DNA of 64,000 nucleotides from Aradus depressus. Taxonomy: Eukaryota > Arthropoda > Insecta > Hemiptera > Aradidae. A model generated the notes under the pieces. That model did not search any database. It was not told the DNA's origin and saw only the letters and a list, made by a program, of their open reading frames with translations. Position numbers and translations under genes: made by a program. Within the stretch, counting starts at the first letter, position 1; every line of letters starts with the position of its first letter. Of the stretch, positions 1-12,400 are shown in pieces. The stretch covers positions 24,975,079 to 25,039,078 of the forward strand of contig OY759215.1 of assembly GCA_963662175.1 (NCBI GenBank), written 5' to 3'.

Positions 1-33
1 AGTTGGTTGAATAAGAAAGTAGTTAAGAGACGG

Positions 34-282
34 GATGCCAGCTGCTCAGGGGAACAGGACTTGCCTACTAAGCTCAAAAACACGGGTTTAAAACAGACAG
101 AGGCCAAATAGGCTCCATTTTTTATCTGGGAGGAGAAAACCTTGAGCACGCCATTCTTTGGGGGGAGCGTTAAATGGCGTTCCCGAGCCTGCGCGATGTC
201 AGGTACTCCTTAAAGACCCCTACCCTAATTTGACCTGAATATAGGAAAAATGGGGGGCTCCCATAGTAAAACTAACATGGAT
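34..282 (+). mobile_element. SINE family 1 copy, diverged
   Basis: A degraded tRNA-like head (34-100) is followed by the family body: GAGCACGCC, an ACGTTAA-like segment, GATGTCAGGTACTC, AAAGACCCCTACCCTA and CTCCCATAGTA. It lies downstream of the last proposed Rsf1 exon. Confidence 0.75.
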
Positions 283-355
283 GAGAGCATTGGATACTTG
301 GGTCCCTAGGTGCATACACCACGTCAAGTACCAAATCACAGTAAAGACAACTCAC

Positions 356-461
356 TTCTTCTTCTTGCCCCAGTCTGAGGAGTCGCTGCTCTCAGAGCTG
401 GCCCATAGTCGACGGCTCTTCTTACGACGGGGCTCGTCACTTGAATCACTTTCGTCGTTAA
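356..461 (-). CDS. Rsf1: Probable Rsf1 exon 16
   Basis: Acceptor GTTTGTTTAG. Encodes [20 protein letters not shown] then [14 protein letters not shown], the acidic/basic alternation typical of the RSF1 C-terminal half. The end is ambiguous: AAGAA|GTGAGT is a strong donor that would send the gene past the left edge, while reading on gives KKKK and a TGA stop at once. I favour the donor. Confidence 0.68.
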
Positions 462-3400
462 CTAAACAAACAAAGTGACCAATAATTAATGCATCTTGAT
501 AAATTAATACAATTTTTATTCAATTAAGTTGTATGAAAAGTCCATTTTTGTTCACATGATATCTCGAGGACTCAGAGATGTGTGTCCACCAGTTATAGAC
601 AAGAACGCCTTTTGTTTATTCTTATTCAAGAAAGAATTTTAAGGAGCTGCACATTTTTTTACGAAGACCTTCAATTTGATACAAACGTATTTAGTTATAA
701 AGCATAAAGCCCTTGAAGTTACCTAGAATATCAACATGGAGATACATTACGCAAGGATTGCTTATTTACGGACGATTTAACATCTTTAGAATGACATTAC
801 AAAAAATTGAATGGTTGAAACCGGAAAATTCGTCTTCCCCATCATCCTCTCCAGACTTCCCCCTGGTGTACGAGCAATTTTCAGAAGTCAGGGTGCTTAT
901 TTTTCGAAAGCAGACACTTCAAAACCCGAGACTTTATTGCTACGACATATCCAATTTGTACTGACATAATAAACTAAAGGTTTTAAAAAACAGGCCGAGT
1001 TTAATGACCTTGTTAGAGGGTGGGGTAAGTATACCGGAGGTTGTTAGGAGCGAAAAATCCTATAACATCTATTGCTGTTTGTGTGGCATTCGTTCTGTTG
1101 AACAATATAATAAATTCATTATAACACAGGCCAACCGTCAAGAACGTTGGTTTCAGAGGTAACTGCCACGAAGTTGGAAAATGTTTTAATCGCTTCATTT
1201 AGAGTATTTTATTGTCTTACCAAGTTTCTCCCTAATGAGAGGTCCTTCTTTTCATCCCATTTCGGAAAAAATTGATAATTATATTTTACTGTAAAATGGA
1301 TGTTCTAGCGACAATATTACTTTAGTACCAAAAGAAAGATTAATTAACTACAAGAAATGTTATAACTGCAGTCGAGCCCACTAGTTAAATGCTCTGAGCG
1401 GCGTGGAAGAGCCACTTGTCCCACGGTAAACAATCTTCCCACACCGAGGTTAAATAAACAGAGAACTATTAAGGTTTTCCCTTTAAAAAGTATAGTTTGT
1501 TTATTAATATATACTAATAATTGCAATCACACTTTAAACCTGTTAATAATAAAGATTCTAGATGCCTAAACAACATCATATATGTCGAAAAAGAGCAAAA
1601 AATATACATTTATATCATAAAGAACATAACAAAATGACGAATTTAATTATTTCAATAAATCCTTTTATTAATTGATCCTGTTAATAACAACAGTGTTACA
1701 GCTAAGTTACAAGCTGCATTAGATAAAACTGCAAATAATATTCTATTCACTCCAAATAAATATTAATTACAAAAATAAAAACATTTTCTGCTCATACGTA
1801 CCAGCAGTTATAGTTAATTTCATGTAATAACTCTTTATCATATTTTCAAGTCATTTCAAACTTACTACAACACTGTAAGACGATTACAAATTGAACTAGG
1901 TTGCGGATATCAAGGCGGGGTGGGAGAGCAGATAGTCTATGAAGTTGTTGCTCCCAGAACGTCTACTAGACTCGACTATAGTTCCTTTGTAAAGAAAAGC
2001 AATAGTTAGGCAGCATTGGCCACACAACAGTGCTGGAAGTGATGACCATTTCAGGAAATCTGCGTGCACTATTTTGTGAATTTTCTCCTAAACCACTACA
2101 AAAAAACTCACTTCCACGACAGGAAATTTTACACTCTAAACATTTTTTTGAAAATGTATGTTGATTCGAAACAAAAAAGAAACGATAAAATATTTTCCAG
2201 CTTTCTGGGCTACATATAAAGTACTATCAAATTATAAAATAATGATGTAAAAAGTGAACTGACTGAACTCCTTGTCGATCCTGGAGACCCTGTGTCTGGA
2301 GGACCTCCTTACATTGATCAGCCGGGAGTCGTCGCTATCCTTGTCACTGTCCGTCTCCTCATCCTCCTCTTCGCTGAAACCCAAACAACAATAACATTAT
2401 TGTGCACTTAAAGAACCTATGTTTACATATACAAAAGGCAGGAGTCATCTACTCATTGATCTGAGACACTTCCTGTAGATCCTCATGTAGGTTTTTTTCA
2501 TCAAATTCATTTCCTCATTTAGGTTATGGGGAAAATCCAAAAACTGAAATTTTTGATCACAAGTGCCTATGAAGAATAACGAACGTCGCGTATGATTGTC
2601 TCAACTGAGTGATAAAAAAAAGTCAATAACGAGGTTCTGTCGTGTAAGGAAGTAAGCTCAGAATATGGCCAACGTTTCGGAAACTATTAATTTCCTTCTT
2701 CAGGGCTTTATTATGACTATATGTAGAGAGAATGAGTGGTGGTGTGATATCTTGTCTGATGGTGAACTGTGACGACAGACAAATACATCACACAACCTGA
2801 CATCACTCTAGTCATAATAAGGCTATGGAACAAGAAAATAGTTTTCCAACTGTTGACAAAATTCTGCGTGTACTTGCTATTGATTCTTCAGATCCCAAGA
2901 TCCCCGCTATGTTTCACACAACACTCAAGTAGCCAACCTTGTCCCCTTGAAGTCCTCGTCAGAGTCACCGTTCTCGTCACTCTCCACATCCAAGTTGTTC
3001 AGTCTCTTCGGTTTCCTCCTCCTAGAAGGCAAAGATGTGTATCTAGGGACAACGGGGGGCCGCCAATCACCACCTTCTTCTTCTTCCCCCTCCTTAAACA
3101 ACACAACAAACATACGTACATAATTAGTAAACCGTTTGTAAATTACGAATTACATCAATCCCAGCTAGATGATAACCTTAAATTTTATTGAATTATTTTT
3201 GTACAATCGTAAAAATTTTAAAATATAATACTGTAACGCTACTAATAACAAATGGGTTTAAATGAATTATAATATAGGTATTTATGAAATTTAATATAAA
3301 TAGTGTTTTATGAATATATTACATTTAAGTAGAGTTCATTTCTCAGAATGTAGCGAAGTTAAAAAAAAAAACAAAGTATCCACATGTGTATACTTGTTTG

Positions 3401-6400
3401 TTTGAAGTCACTACATTCCGAGAAGTGAACTACGAGTATATTCATATTAAAAAGTAATGTAACCCAAAAAAAAAAAATTAAAATATCGTGTAATTATATT
3501 ACATTGCATAATACTTATAACCGGCCGGTGGCCATGCGAGCTAGAGCGTTGGGCTATAGATGCATGGTCCCACCACGGTTGGGGGTTCGAATCCCTTCCG
3601 GGGGTTTTATTTTGTAGATAAAACTTCTCTCCCGGGGCCATGGATACACACCCTTTTGTAGAGGCATGACATGGCTAATATGCATCGTACATGAGACAAA
3701 GAAAAATATATATATTTTAATAAATTTAAGACCATTTGTTATTATTAACTAAACTATTGGAGTATTAACTATTATTTACTAATGATACTTGCCTTGAGCT
3801 CCTCTTGGTTTGGTCTGGCCTCCCCATTCTCCCCGTTGGCCTCTTCCTCGTCACCAGCCTCCACTATGTTTGCTATGTCTTTGCCTCGACCCTGGTTTCC
3901 TGCTCCCTTCACTGCCTCCATTTCATCCTGCAACAATCCATTCATTATTATTCTATTTTTGAAGTGACACTTCTTTATACGCACTGGGCAAGTTGGGGAC
4001 TAAGCTGGTACACCTCCCAGATCCACTCCGCACCAGTGTTTTAGTTCGTCCCCCAAAAAGTGGTTTAAAGTGTCCTTTTCTGAAAACAAAGTGTAGAATC
4101 TGTCAGGGCACCGATTAAAGACCCTACATTCCATATTCGGACGAAATTGAAAGAGTGGTTTGCGCACAGGGGTGAGTAAAAGCATTTAATTTTCTTGAAT
4201 TCTGAGAGTGGCAGTTGAGGATCGTTGGCGGGCTAGTAGAGGGGAGCGCTCCCCACTCCGCCTCCCGGAGCTCGTTTCACCAATAGTCAGTCTGCTCGAG
4301 GGAGCGCCTCTCCCCCCGTTGGTAAACCCTAAAATCATGACAGGCAGAGATACAGACTCTGAATATGAGAATAATGGTCCAGGACCGTCGCCCAAAAAGA
4401 GGAAATTAAGTTCAGAAATTACAAGTGTTGCATCATGTTCGGAGGAACAATTTCACATTAATATCCAATCTACTGATAATGAAACACAAAGGTGAGTTGT
4501 ACGTACGCCTGCTTAGCGTTGCTGGCGTCATAAACAGCGTCACTTTTCCTTTCTCAATTCCCATTATCTATTCTCTCGCGTTCAAAAACCTATATTTCTT
4601 ATTTCTCTTACCATAGATTGTCTCTACTCTCGAATCAAATGTAGTGATTGCTGATGTTACTAACAACGAAAATAATGCTAATTTAACAAATGAATAAAAA
4701 TAAAATAAGCCAATAAATACGATTGTTTGAACCTAAAATGTTTAGTTAATTGAGAAATACCATACAACATAACAATAATATTTATGGATCAAAAAACAAA
4801 AAAATTGCGAAAGAAGTTTCACTTCTGACGTGTGTTCCAAGGACACACGATTTTTTTTTCCTTGTTACTATACTTCACATATACTGAGAATTCAAAAAAT
4901 TAAAAAAACTCATGAATATCTCGAATTCTACACATGTCGCAGAAAACTGGAGTGGGGACATTTTTATGATGTCATTGGAAAGTCATGTCAATGAAAACTT
5001 ACACCTTTATAATAATGAAACCATAAAAATATTCTTCAGCAACAGCGTTCCACGCACACTAAGGTCAAGTTGTACCTCATTTTAAAGGTCTTAAAAAAAA
5101 AAAAAATTTTGTCCGAAACCTTTTCATTATATTCCTCATTGTTTCAAAATGGTAACCCATTGAAACATTGTTTTTTTTTTATCTCTCACACTGACCCAAA
5201 TCAATAAAAAAAAATATACCTCTTTCTGTTTTTACAAAATCTGGAAGTATGCTTTCAAATGATGTATTTAATTTATTAATATAAAATATCAACGCTCTAA
5301 AAAATAGTCCCGTAAAACATCATTCTAAAGCTTGAATAACCACATTTAGAAGAGCAAATTGGAAACAATAAAAGATATCAAAAAATGGTTCGGACATTTT
5401 TATTTTATTTTTTAAAGAATTTTAGAATGACCCACAACTTAAATCCTATTCCGTTGAAGATTTGAAAGTTGGTGATTAAGGAGCGCCTCTGATGGAGGTT
5501 TGAGTCAATATTATGATGCTGTGGAAAAGAGGAGGTCAGCTTTCCAGCAAGACCCCCCCCCCCCTAGCCGAGATATTAAAGTGTTTCCGTACACCCGGTA
5601 TATAAAGCTGGGATGGACTCACCTGAATAGCAGAGTTGATGAGCTCATCATAGTCATTGAACCTATAGTTGGTCTGAAGGGCGGCCCTCCTAGCTCGGAG
5701 TTGGTAGACCGGCTCCTCATCGGTGCTATTATCCTCACTGCTGCTGCTGCTCTCTGTTGAGGAGGAACAGCTCGATCCTTCATTCTTCTCCTGTCGCCCA
5801 GACCCCCCGCGTTCTTTCAGTGAGATCACGTTGGCCAGACTGATACCAACGTAGGCCAAACGTTTTCGTCGCAACTCCTCGTTCTCACGCTTTTTGGTAC
5901 TTTTGTCAAATGTTCTCAGTGTGTCACGCAGCTTCATCACCAACTCTGCCTGCAACAATATTTACATATAAGTTAGACTTTTTCAAACTTATGGCTGATG
6001 TAACCAGAAGAGTTCAGTTCACAACTTTTTTTTAAATTATTTTTTAAAAAAGAGTAGCCGATTTTTTAAGATTCATTCACCATCATCTTAAGATAATGGA
6101 TATAATGATTCAACAGCAAAATATCTGGACCATTTAAATTCTTGAATGTTTCTAAAGAGAAAATTTGGAAGTCGGCTAATCGTTGAAAAAAAACCGATGA
6201 ATCATCACCGGCCATATACTTCCCCAGCTCGAATCATTTGTAATCACTACCCCTCTAAACTCTTTGGGAAATATGAAATTCTGGTGAAAACTCCAACAAA
6301 GAATTTCTAACCGATTATAGAAATTTCCCTACACTACTTATATCAAGGGAAGAAAACAAAAAAAATTATCATTTCCTTCATCTAATGCATTCAGTATATA

Positions 6401-9400
6401 TTTAGTTTCACTCTCACCTACTGGCAGAAAATTAAACCTATAATAATAATAATAACAATAGTGCTTTATTTAATAAAAGTTAAAAATACACTGGATATAC
6501 ACTGTATAGCGTAATTCCGAAAGTGACTATCTTATAACCACTAACGGTACAAATGAATTTGTAATTAATATGATTGTAATTAAAAATTAAGACGGTTTTC
6601 GGCATGTATCTCATAAAAATTGATTTTATATGCATTGTTACTTTCAGTTTTCTCTACAACTTTTATTTGATGAGATTTTTGATTAAATCATTAATATAAG
6701 CGATATCTAATCAAGATTTTCAGTATGTTTGCGTGAATTCAAAGTCTTCTCGGTCAAAAGTAAAAGAGAACATTTCTAGATTTGAACGAAAACAACGGTC
6801 CAGGGCACAAGAACTAGTTAGTTATTATGACTCATGCCTGGGCTTTAACTACCAAGGTCATATCGCCTACTACCAGAGCGCTCTTTCGTCACTCTGGTGG
6901 ACATGAGCCCGACTCCACTGTGAGAGTCCTAAATTTTGCCTACCCTAAATTTTTATTCACCTAGGGCGGGGGTGTTTAACGAGTACCTGACATCGTACAG
7001 GTTCGGGAACATCTCTTAACGTCCCATCCAAAGGACGGCGTGCTCAAGTTAATTTTACCTCCCAGATAAAATAAACTAAGAGCCTAGGCCTCGGCACAAG
7101 AACTATATATAATCCAGAATAATCAGCTATAACTTACGTATTACAGCAGACTATCGTTTTCAATAATTAATTAAGTAAATTATCACTAAACAAATTCGAT
7201 TGAAAAGTTACTAACACACTTCGATAAGGTACAAAAGAAATTCGTACCAGTAAATAAGATCCCAATTTGAAAAATTAAAATAAACAAATGTAAATGACAA
7301 CAAAAATATACCATTATTATTATTGTGTAAAAATATTTATTTGTACCTGCGCTCTGTAACCATTGAAGATCATAATAAACCATCAAAAAGAGATAGAAAA
7401 AAATCCTGAAATGTAATAACCACTAATCACCAAATAAGTGAAGGTAATAAGGAAGAGAAATATGTTTGTCTGTCATGCTAAGTACGAAGAAGAAGGATTA
7501 AAGTAATTTGTTTACAATGTAGACATAATACCTTATGAAGCTATAACCATTTGCAAACAGATATATTTTTTATGTACTTTTACTTTTAAAACTTGTTTTT
7601 ATTCAACTTAAAAAAAAAAAGGATTATTAGAAAATTAAGTTAATCCTACAACTGAAACCATTTCAACAGTATTTAAAAAAAAAAACTGTTCCATGTTATC
7701 GTTAATAATGCATGTACACACAAAGAATTTGCTTGACAAAAATTGGGCGCAGACCATGCAGAATACATAACGGATTGTGGAGCCATTATTAGTGCGTTCA
7801 TCATATACAATTCGCAGATCGTTTTTAAATTATTATGATACTGTAATTGTATAAATTAATTAAAAATAATAATTACTTAAATATTAGTTCGATTAAAAAA
7901 AAAAAAAAATGCGTATAATACAACATAGAAATAACAGCAAACCGGAAGAGGAAGTAAGATAATGGGAAAATACGATAACATTTAACGATTTTAATTTTTG
8001 AATAACTTACTATTTTAGACACAAAATGTTTAGAATAAAAATGTTTTTAAATGTTTTTGTTTAGACACAAACAAATGTTCAGAATGAAAATTGTTTGGAC
8101 ATCAAATTTTCTTAAGGGTGTACTGGGCTCAAATCGATATTTCTACCTATCCAATTACAAAACAATTTGTTGGTAAATATGCATCGACCATAAGCAAAAA
8201 AAAAATGTGTACAGAAGTTTGAAATTCATGTTTTATTTATACTAATTAATACGTGTTAATATAAATAATGATAAAAATAATTTTTATTTAGTAGAAAAAA
8301 TAAAATTAAAAAGGCCAGTTTTATATGGAAGAATGCTACTAAGAAAAAACTTCCGTTTAGGCCCCACATTGAATAAACTAAAAAAATAAATGTAATATAC
8401 AAGTATCAAAAATTCTCCCTTATTTTTTACAACACCTGTATTCAATTTTGTTTTTGTGCCAGACCGTTGCCTGAATTTTATTAAATTACAGAACAATGAG
8501 GAATCTGCATAATCAAGCATTTGTACATTTCCAGAATTTACCCGCTTTATTAAATTAGTTATCTTTTAAATACTAGCATACGTTCTTTGACACGCCTTAT
8601 TCACAAACCAAGGCAAATTAAGCGCTGGAAGGGCATAATTGGTCTTAAAGATCAATAACTTTCAATATATATGTAGTATACTAAAGAATAAATCCGATCG
8701 ATCATTTTATTGAAACAATACGCAGGTAATTTTGAATCTAGGCTTCTTGAGGGAAAAAGTTATAGCGAATGAACAAAACTCAACAGCCACTTTCTCTCTC
8801 TGAAAAAATAAAAATATAAATCTTACATGCTGACAAGGAGGACAGAACCAGTCTCCCTCAGGGATGAGCATGAGAGGGGGTCTGAGGCAGGAGGCGTGGT
8901 AGCCCTGGTCACACTTGTCACAGAGGAGGATCCACTCTGGGTGGTTCAGCTCACCGCACTTCTGGCAGGGGAAGTCTTCTGAGGCGGCCTCCTCGTCCCC
9001 CGCTGCCTCTCCGCCTGTTCCCGCCACTCCTGCATCCCCATCCTCTGGTAAACAGAATCACTTTGTCATATACACCACGTGGGTTAGGTAAGCTGATAGC
9101 ACCTGTCCACCAACATTTTTAAATTCTCTCACTATATTTTTTTCGTTTTTTCTCGTGTGCACAAACTTTTTGGGTATAAAAAATTAATTAATTTCGTTTT
9201 CGCTTTCCCTCTAAAGACAATCGACCCTTTGTTCTATAACTCAATATTTGACTTACTTAATGGTTTCTGAATCCTCATACTAACTTTTGTGTACATTCAT
9301 TACACAGACAGTTATTAGGGTATTTCAGCCGAACTAAAGATCGCGGGCTCGAGACTCATCTGTAAGGTGAAAAAACCTTAAGCACGCCGTCCATCGGATG

Positions 9401-12400
9401 CGACATTAAGCGATGGTCCCGTGGCGTATGTCAGGTACTCGTCGTTGAAGATCCCTTTCCTAAGTGAATAAACCTGGGTAGGCAAAATTTAGGACTCACA
9501 CAATAGAGATGAGCTGATGTCCACCAGGGCGAAGAAAAAGCTCTCTGGTAGTAAAAGACCGGGCATGAGTCAAAATAACTATTATTATTACTCGCGGGAC
9601 ATTCCTTTTTTGGTTAGAATATTTTTTTTATAAAGACGAATAGATTTCATCACACGTATTTGGAGCGGATAAATAAACATTTACGGCTGCAATTTACATC
9701 TAAATATTCATATTACTGACCACACTCACACTATTATATCTCTGGCCGGGGTGTCAAAGCACATAAGTCAAAAATTGGCGGTTACCGGATTATTGCGATA
9801 CATAAGTCAAAACTAGTTTAATTTGGCTTTAACGACATAAGTCTTATTAGCAGTGCTTCTGATATAAAGAGAGGTGTGTCTGATAACCAAGTAAAAATGT
9901 TATATTTTCTTGTTCGTGTGTAACCTATTTCCTTCTATTCTGAAAAATGATAAAAGTTGACTTATGTGTTTTTACACCCCGGCCAGAGATATATTACATT
10001 ACTTCTTAAATATAGTTAGTTATTGTGACTCATGCCCGTGCTTTAACTAAGAGGTTATATCGCCTACTACCAGAGCACTCTTTCGTTGCTCTAGTGGATA
10101 TGAGCCCGACTCTCAAAAGGAGTCTTTAACGAATACCTGACATCGCACAGGCTCGGGGCCATCGCTTAACGTCTCATCCGAAAGGCGGCATATTCAGGGT
10201 TTTTTCATCTCCCAGATAAAAAATCTAAAGGCCTCGGCCGTATGTTTCTTAAAGGATATGTTATATACTTCGTGACATTAAAAACTAAGTACTTATTTAA
10301 TTGTACATTTTAAGTTTAAGATATATGATCCGTTTATTATTTCGACATATTTTGGGATGAGTTCACTTACAATTACGAATACCTAAAGTTGATATTGAGT
10401 AGTGAACAATTTTTCTTTACAAGGTAATATTGCGATACTCGATCGTTCCGAGTAACTGTACCCATTATGGTTAATTGAAATGAGGAATATTTAATTAATA
10501 TCTCCATATTTTCTCACAATCGGTCCTGCTTGTTAACGAAGATTAATGAAGAACATCTTAATAATATAATAACATTTAATACCTTTCTTAGCGGTCCTAG
10601 CCCGTCTGACGGGAGTGGGTTCCTTCTCTTCACTCTCCTCCAGGTCGGACTCCGGAGAAAACTCATGGTCTGACACCAGCTGTTGGGCTCTCAAGTCTTC
10701 TTCATCCTCGTACTCTATATCATAGTGTTCTTCTTCTTCTTCCACATCTTCTTCACTGAAGGCAAAAAAAGTTAAACAATAATACAAACTAAATATTCAC
10801 ATTCATATTCTAATCTTAATCTTTTTTTATAACTGGGTGTCTAGCAAACCTTGACTTATACATCCCTTATGTTTCCCAGATTTCTCCCAGATTACATTTT
10901 TAAATTTTACCTAGTTGCTCTGAAATTAATACAATAAATTATAATTAGGTACACCAAGGTAAAATAGCACTAAAGAGGAAATAAAAAATAAGAGAGAGAA
11001 GCGATTAACTAATTAAAACATGTTAATTCATTGATTGTACTAAATATAGACATTTTGGGTACGAAAAATTAATACATTTAAATAATGCATCAACTTAATT
11101 AGTATTGAAAGTAATAGATGTAATTAAGGGGACTGGAAAATAATATATAATAATCTAAAATTATATACAGGGTGTCAACAGTGTAGGATAGGAGCACCGG
11201 ATTTTCTCAGAAAATATGGTTACAAAAATATTCGAAATTAAGGTATTTTTTGTCATAGAATCTTAAATATTCAACAATTTTTTTTAGCATCAGCTAAAAA
11301 TGAGCTCTGAAGGAGAGCATTCCGTTTACTCGCTGAAATATTGAATTTTGACAGTCTCCACTTCTTTCGTTCTCTTTTTTCCCCACCAGTTTTGACGTAC
11401 GATATTGATACAAGATATTTTTGATCGGTAGGATGTCCCGAACTAGAATATTTCATCCATTTTCTGGTTATACTAATATTGGCTGTTACGATAAAAAATT
11501 GCAATAAAAAACGGGTCAGATTTCTCCACACTCAAGTTTCAGGAGTATTAGACCTTAAAGAAAAAAAACAATTCATTCGTGAGAACAACGTTCATTTTGT
11601 ATCTGTGAGACTGTGACTAGAACTGGAAAAGTGGGAGCAGAAGATAAGGAGACAAGAGAGGGGGCTGGACCGACAAAACCAAACGGTCGATTGGCTTTGG
11701 AGGGAGAGCGAAAACGTAATTGATTAATTCGTGTTGGGGAAGTACATAGTCGGTGCTTCACCAACAACTTTTTTTTGCAATTCTAACTTTAATGAGACAA
11801 CAGCAGGTTAAATTATCTATATATAAATATATGTACAAGACAGCCGTAATAACAAATTTCCTTTATGATGTCATACAAATCGAAAATACAAAGCTGTGTG
11901 ACGGTGATTTGCTGTTTTTAGCCTCATTAACTATAAGGTCATATTTTCTACATAGCCCCTTTTCGTCGCACTGGTGGACCTGAGCCCGACTCACTGAGGG
12001 AGTCCTACCCAGATTGGAGAGAGTGGTCATGTTTGGGGGAGCCTATATATGGGCCATGGTTTACAATACCTGGAGCCAGACGAAGACTGCCACGGCTTGT
12101 TGATGTCGTAAGAGAGACGATCGTTCTTCTTCTTCTTTTTTTTACTCTTCTTCTTGTCCTCCACAGGCTCTATGTAGGCCTCCTCTTCCTCTTCTTCTTC
12201 TTCTTCATCAGTTTCCTGCAAAACAAGCCAAAGTACTAAGTCAAGATGTCTAGAATTGGATCTACAGTTCAATGGCGCGATATCAGTTACTTATTACCAA
12301 ACATCTAAACGGAAACAATGCCAAAACGCAGAGCTTAAATAAAGCTCCATGGCGAAAGTGCACTTATTGTCATTGTGGATGGTCTGAATAACAATAACAG

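Larger units (their letters stand above)
462..2263. other. 3'-proximal Rsf1 introns
   Basis: AT-rich intronic sequence around the candidate exons at 822-862 and 1896-1984. The minus strand has possible AATAAA-type poly(A) signals at 1657-1662 and 1498-1503, downstream of the 1896 stop, which would fit an alternative last exon. Otherwise nothing recognisable. Confidence 0.4.

Noticed and set aside
3447..3641. 64-codon minus-strand frame containing GRDSNPQPW
   Set aside because: This peptide is the reverse translation of the tRNA-like box B region of SINE family 2, a well-known spurious ORF type.
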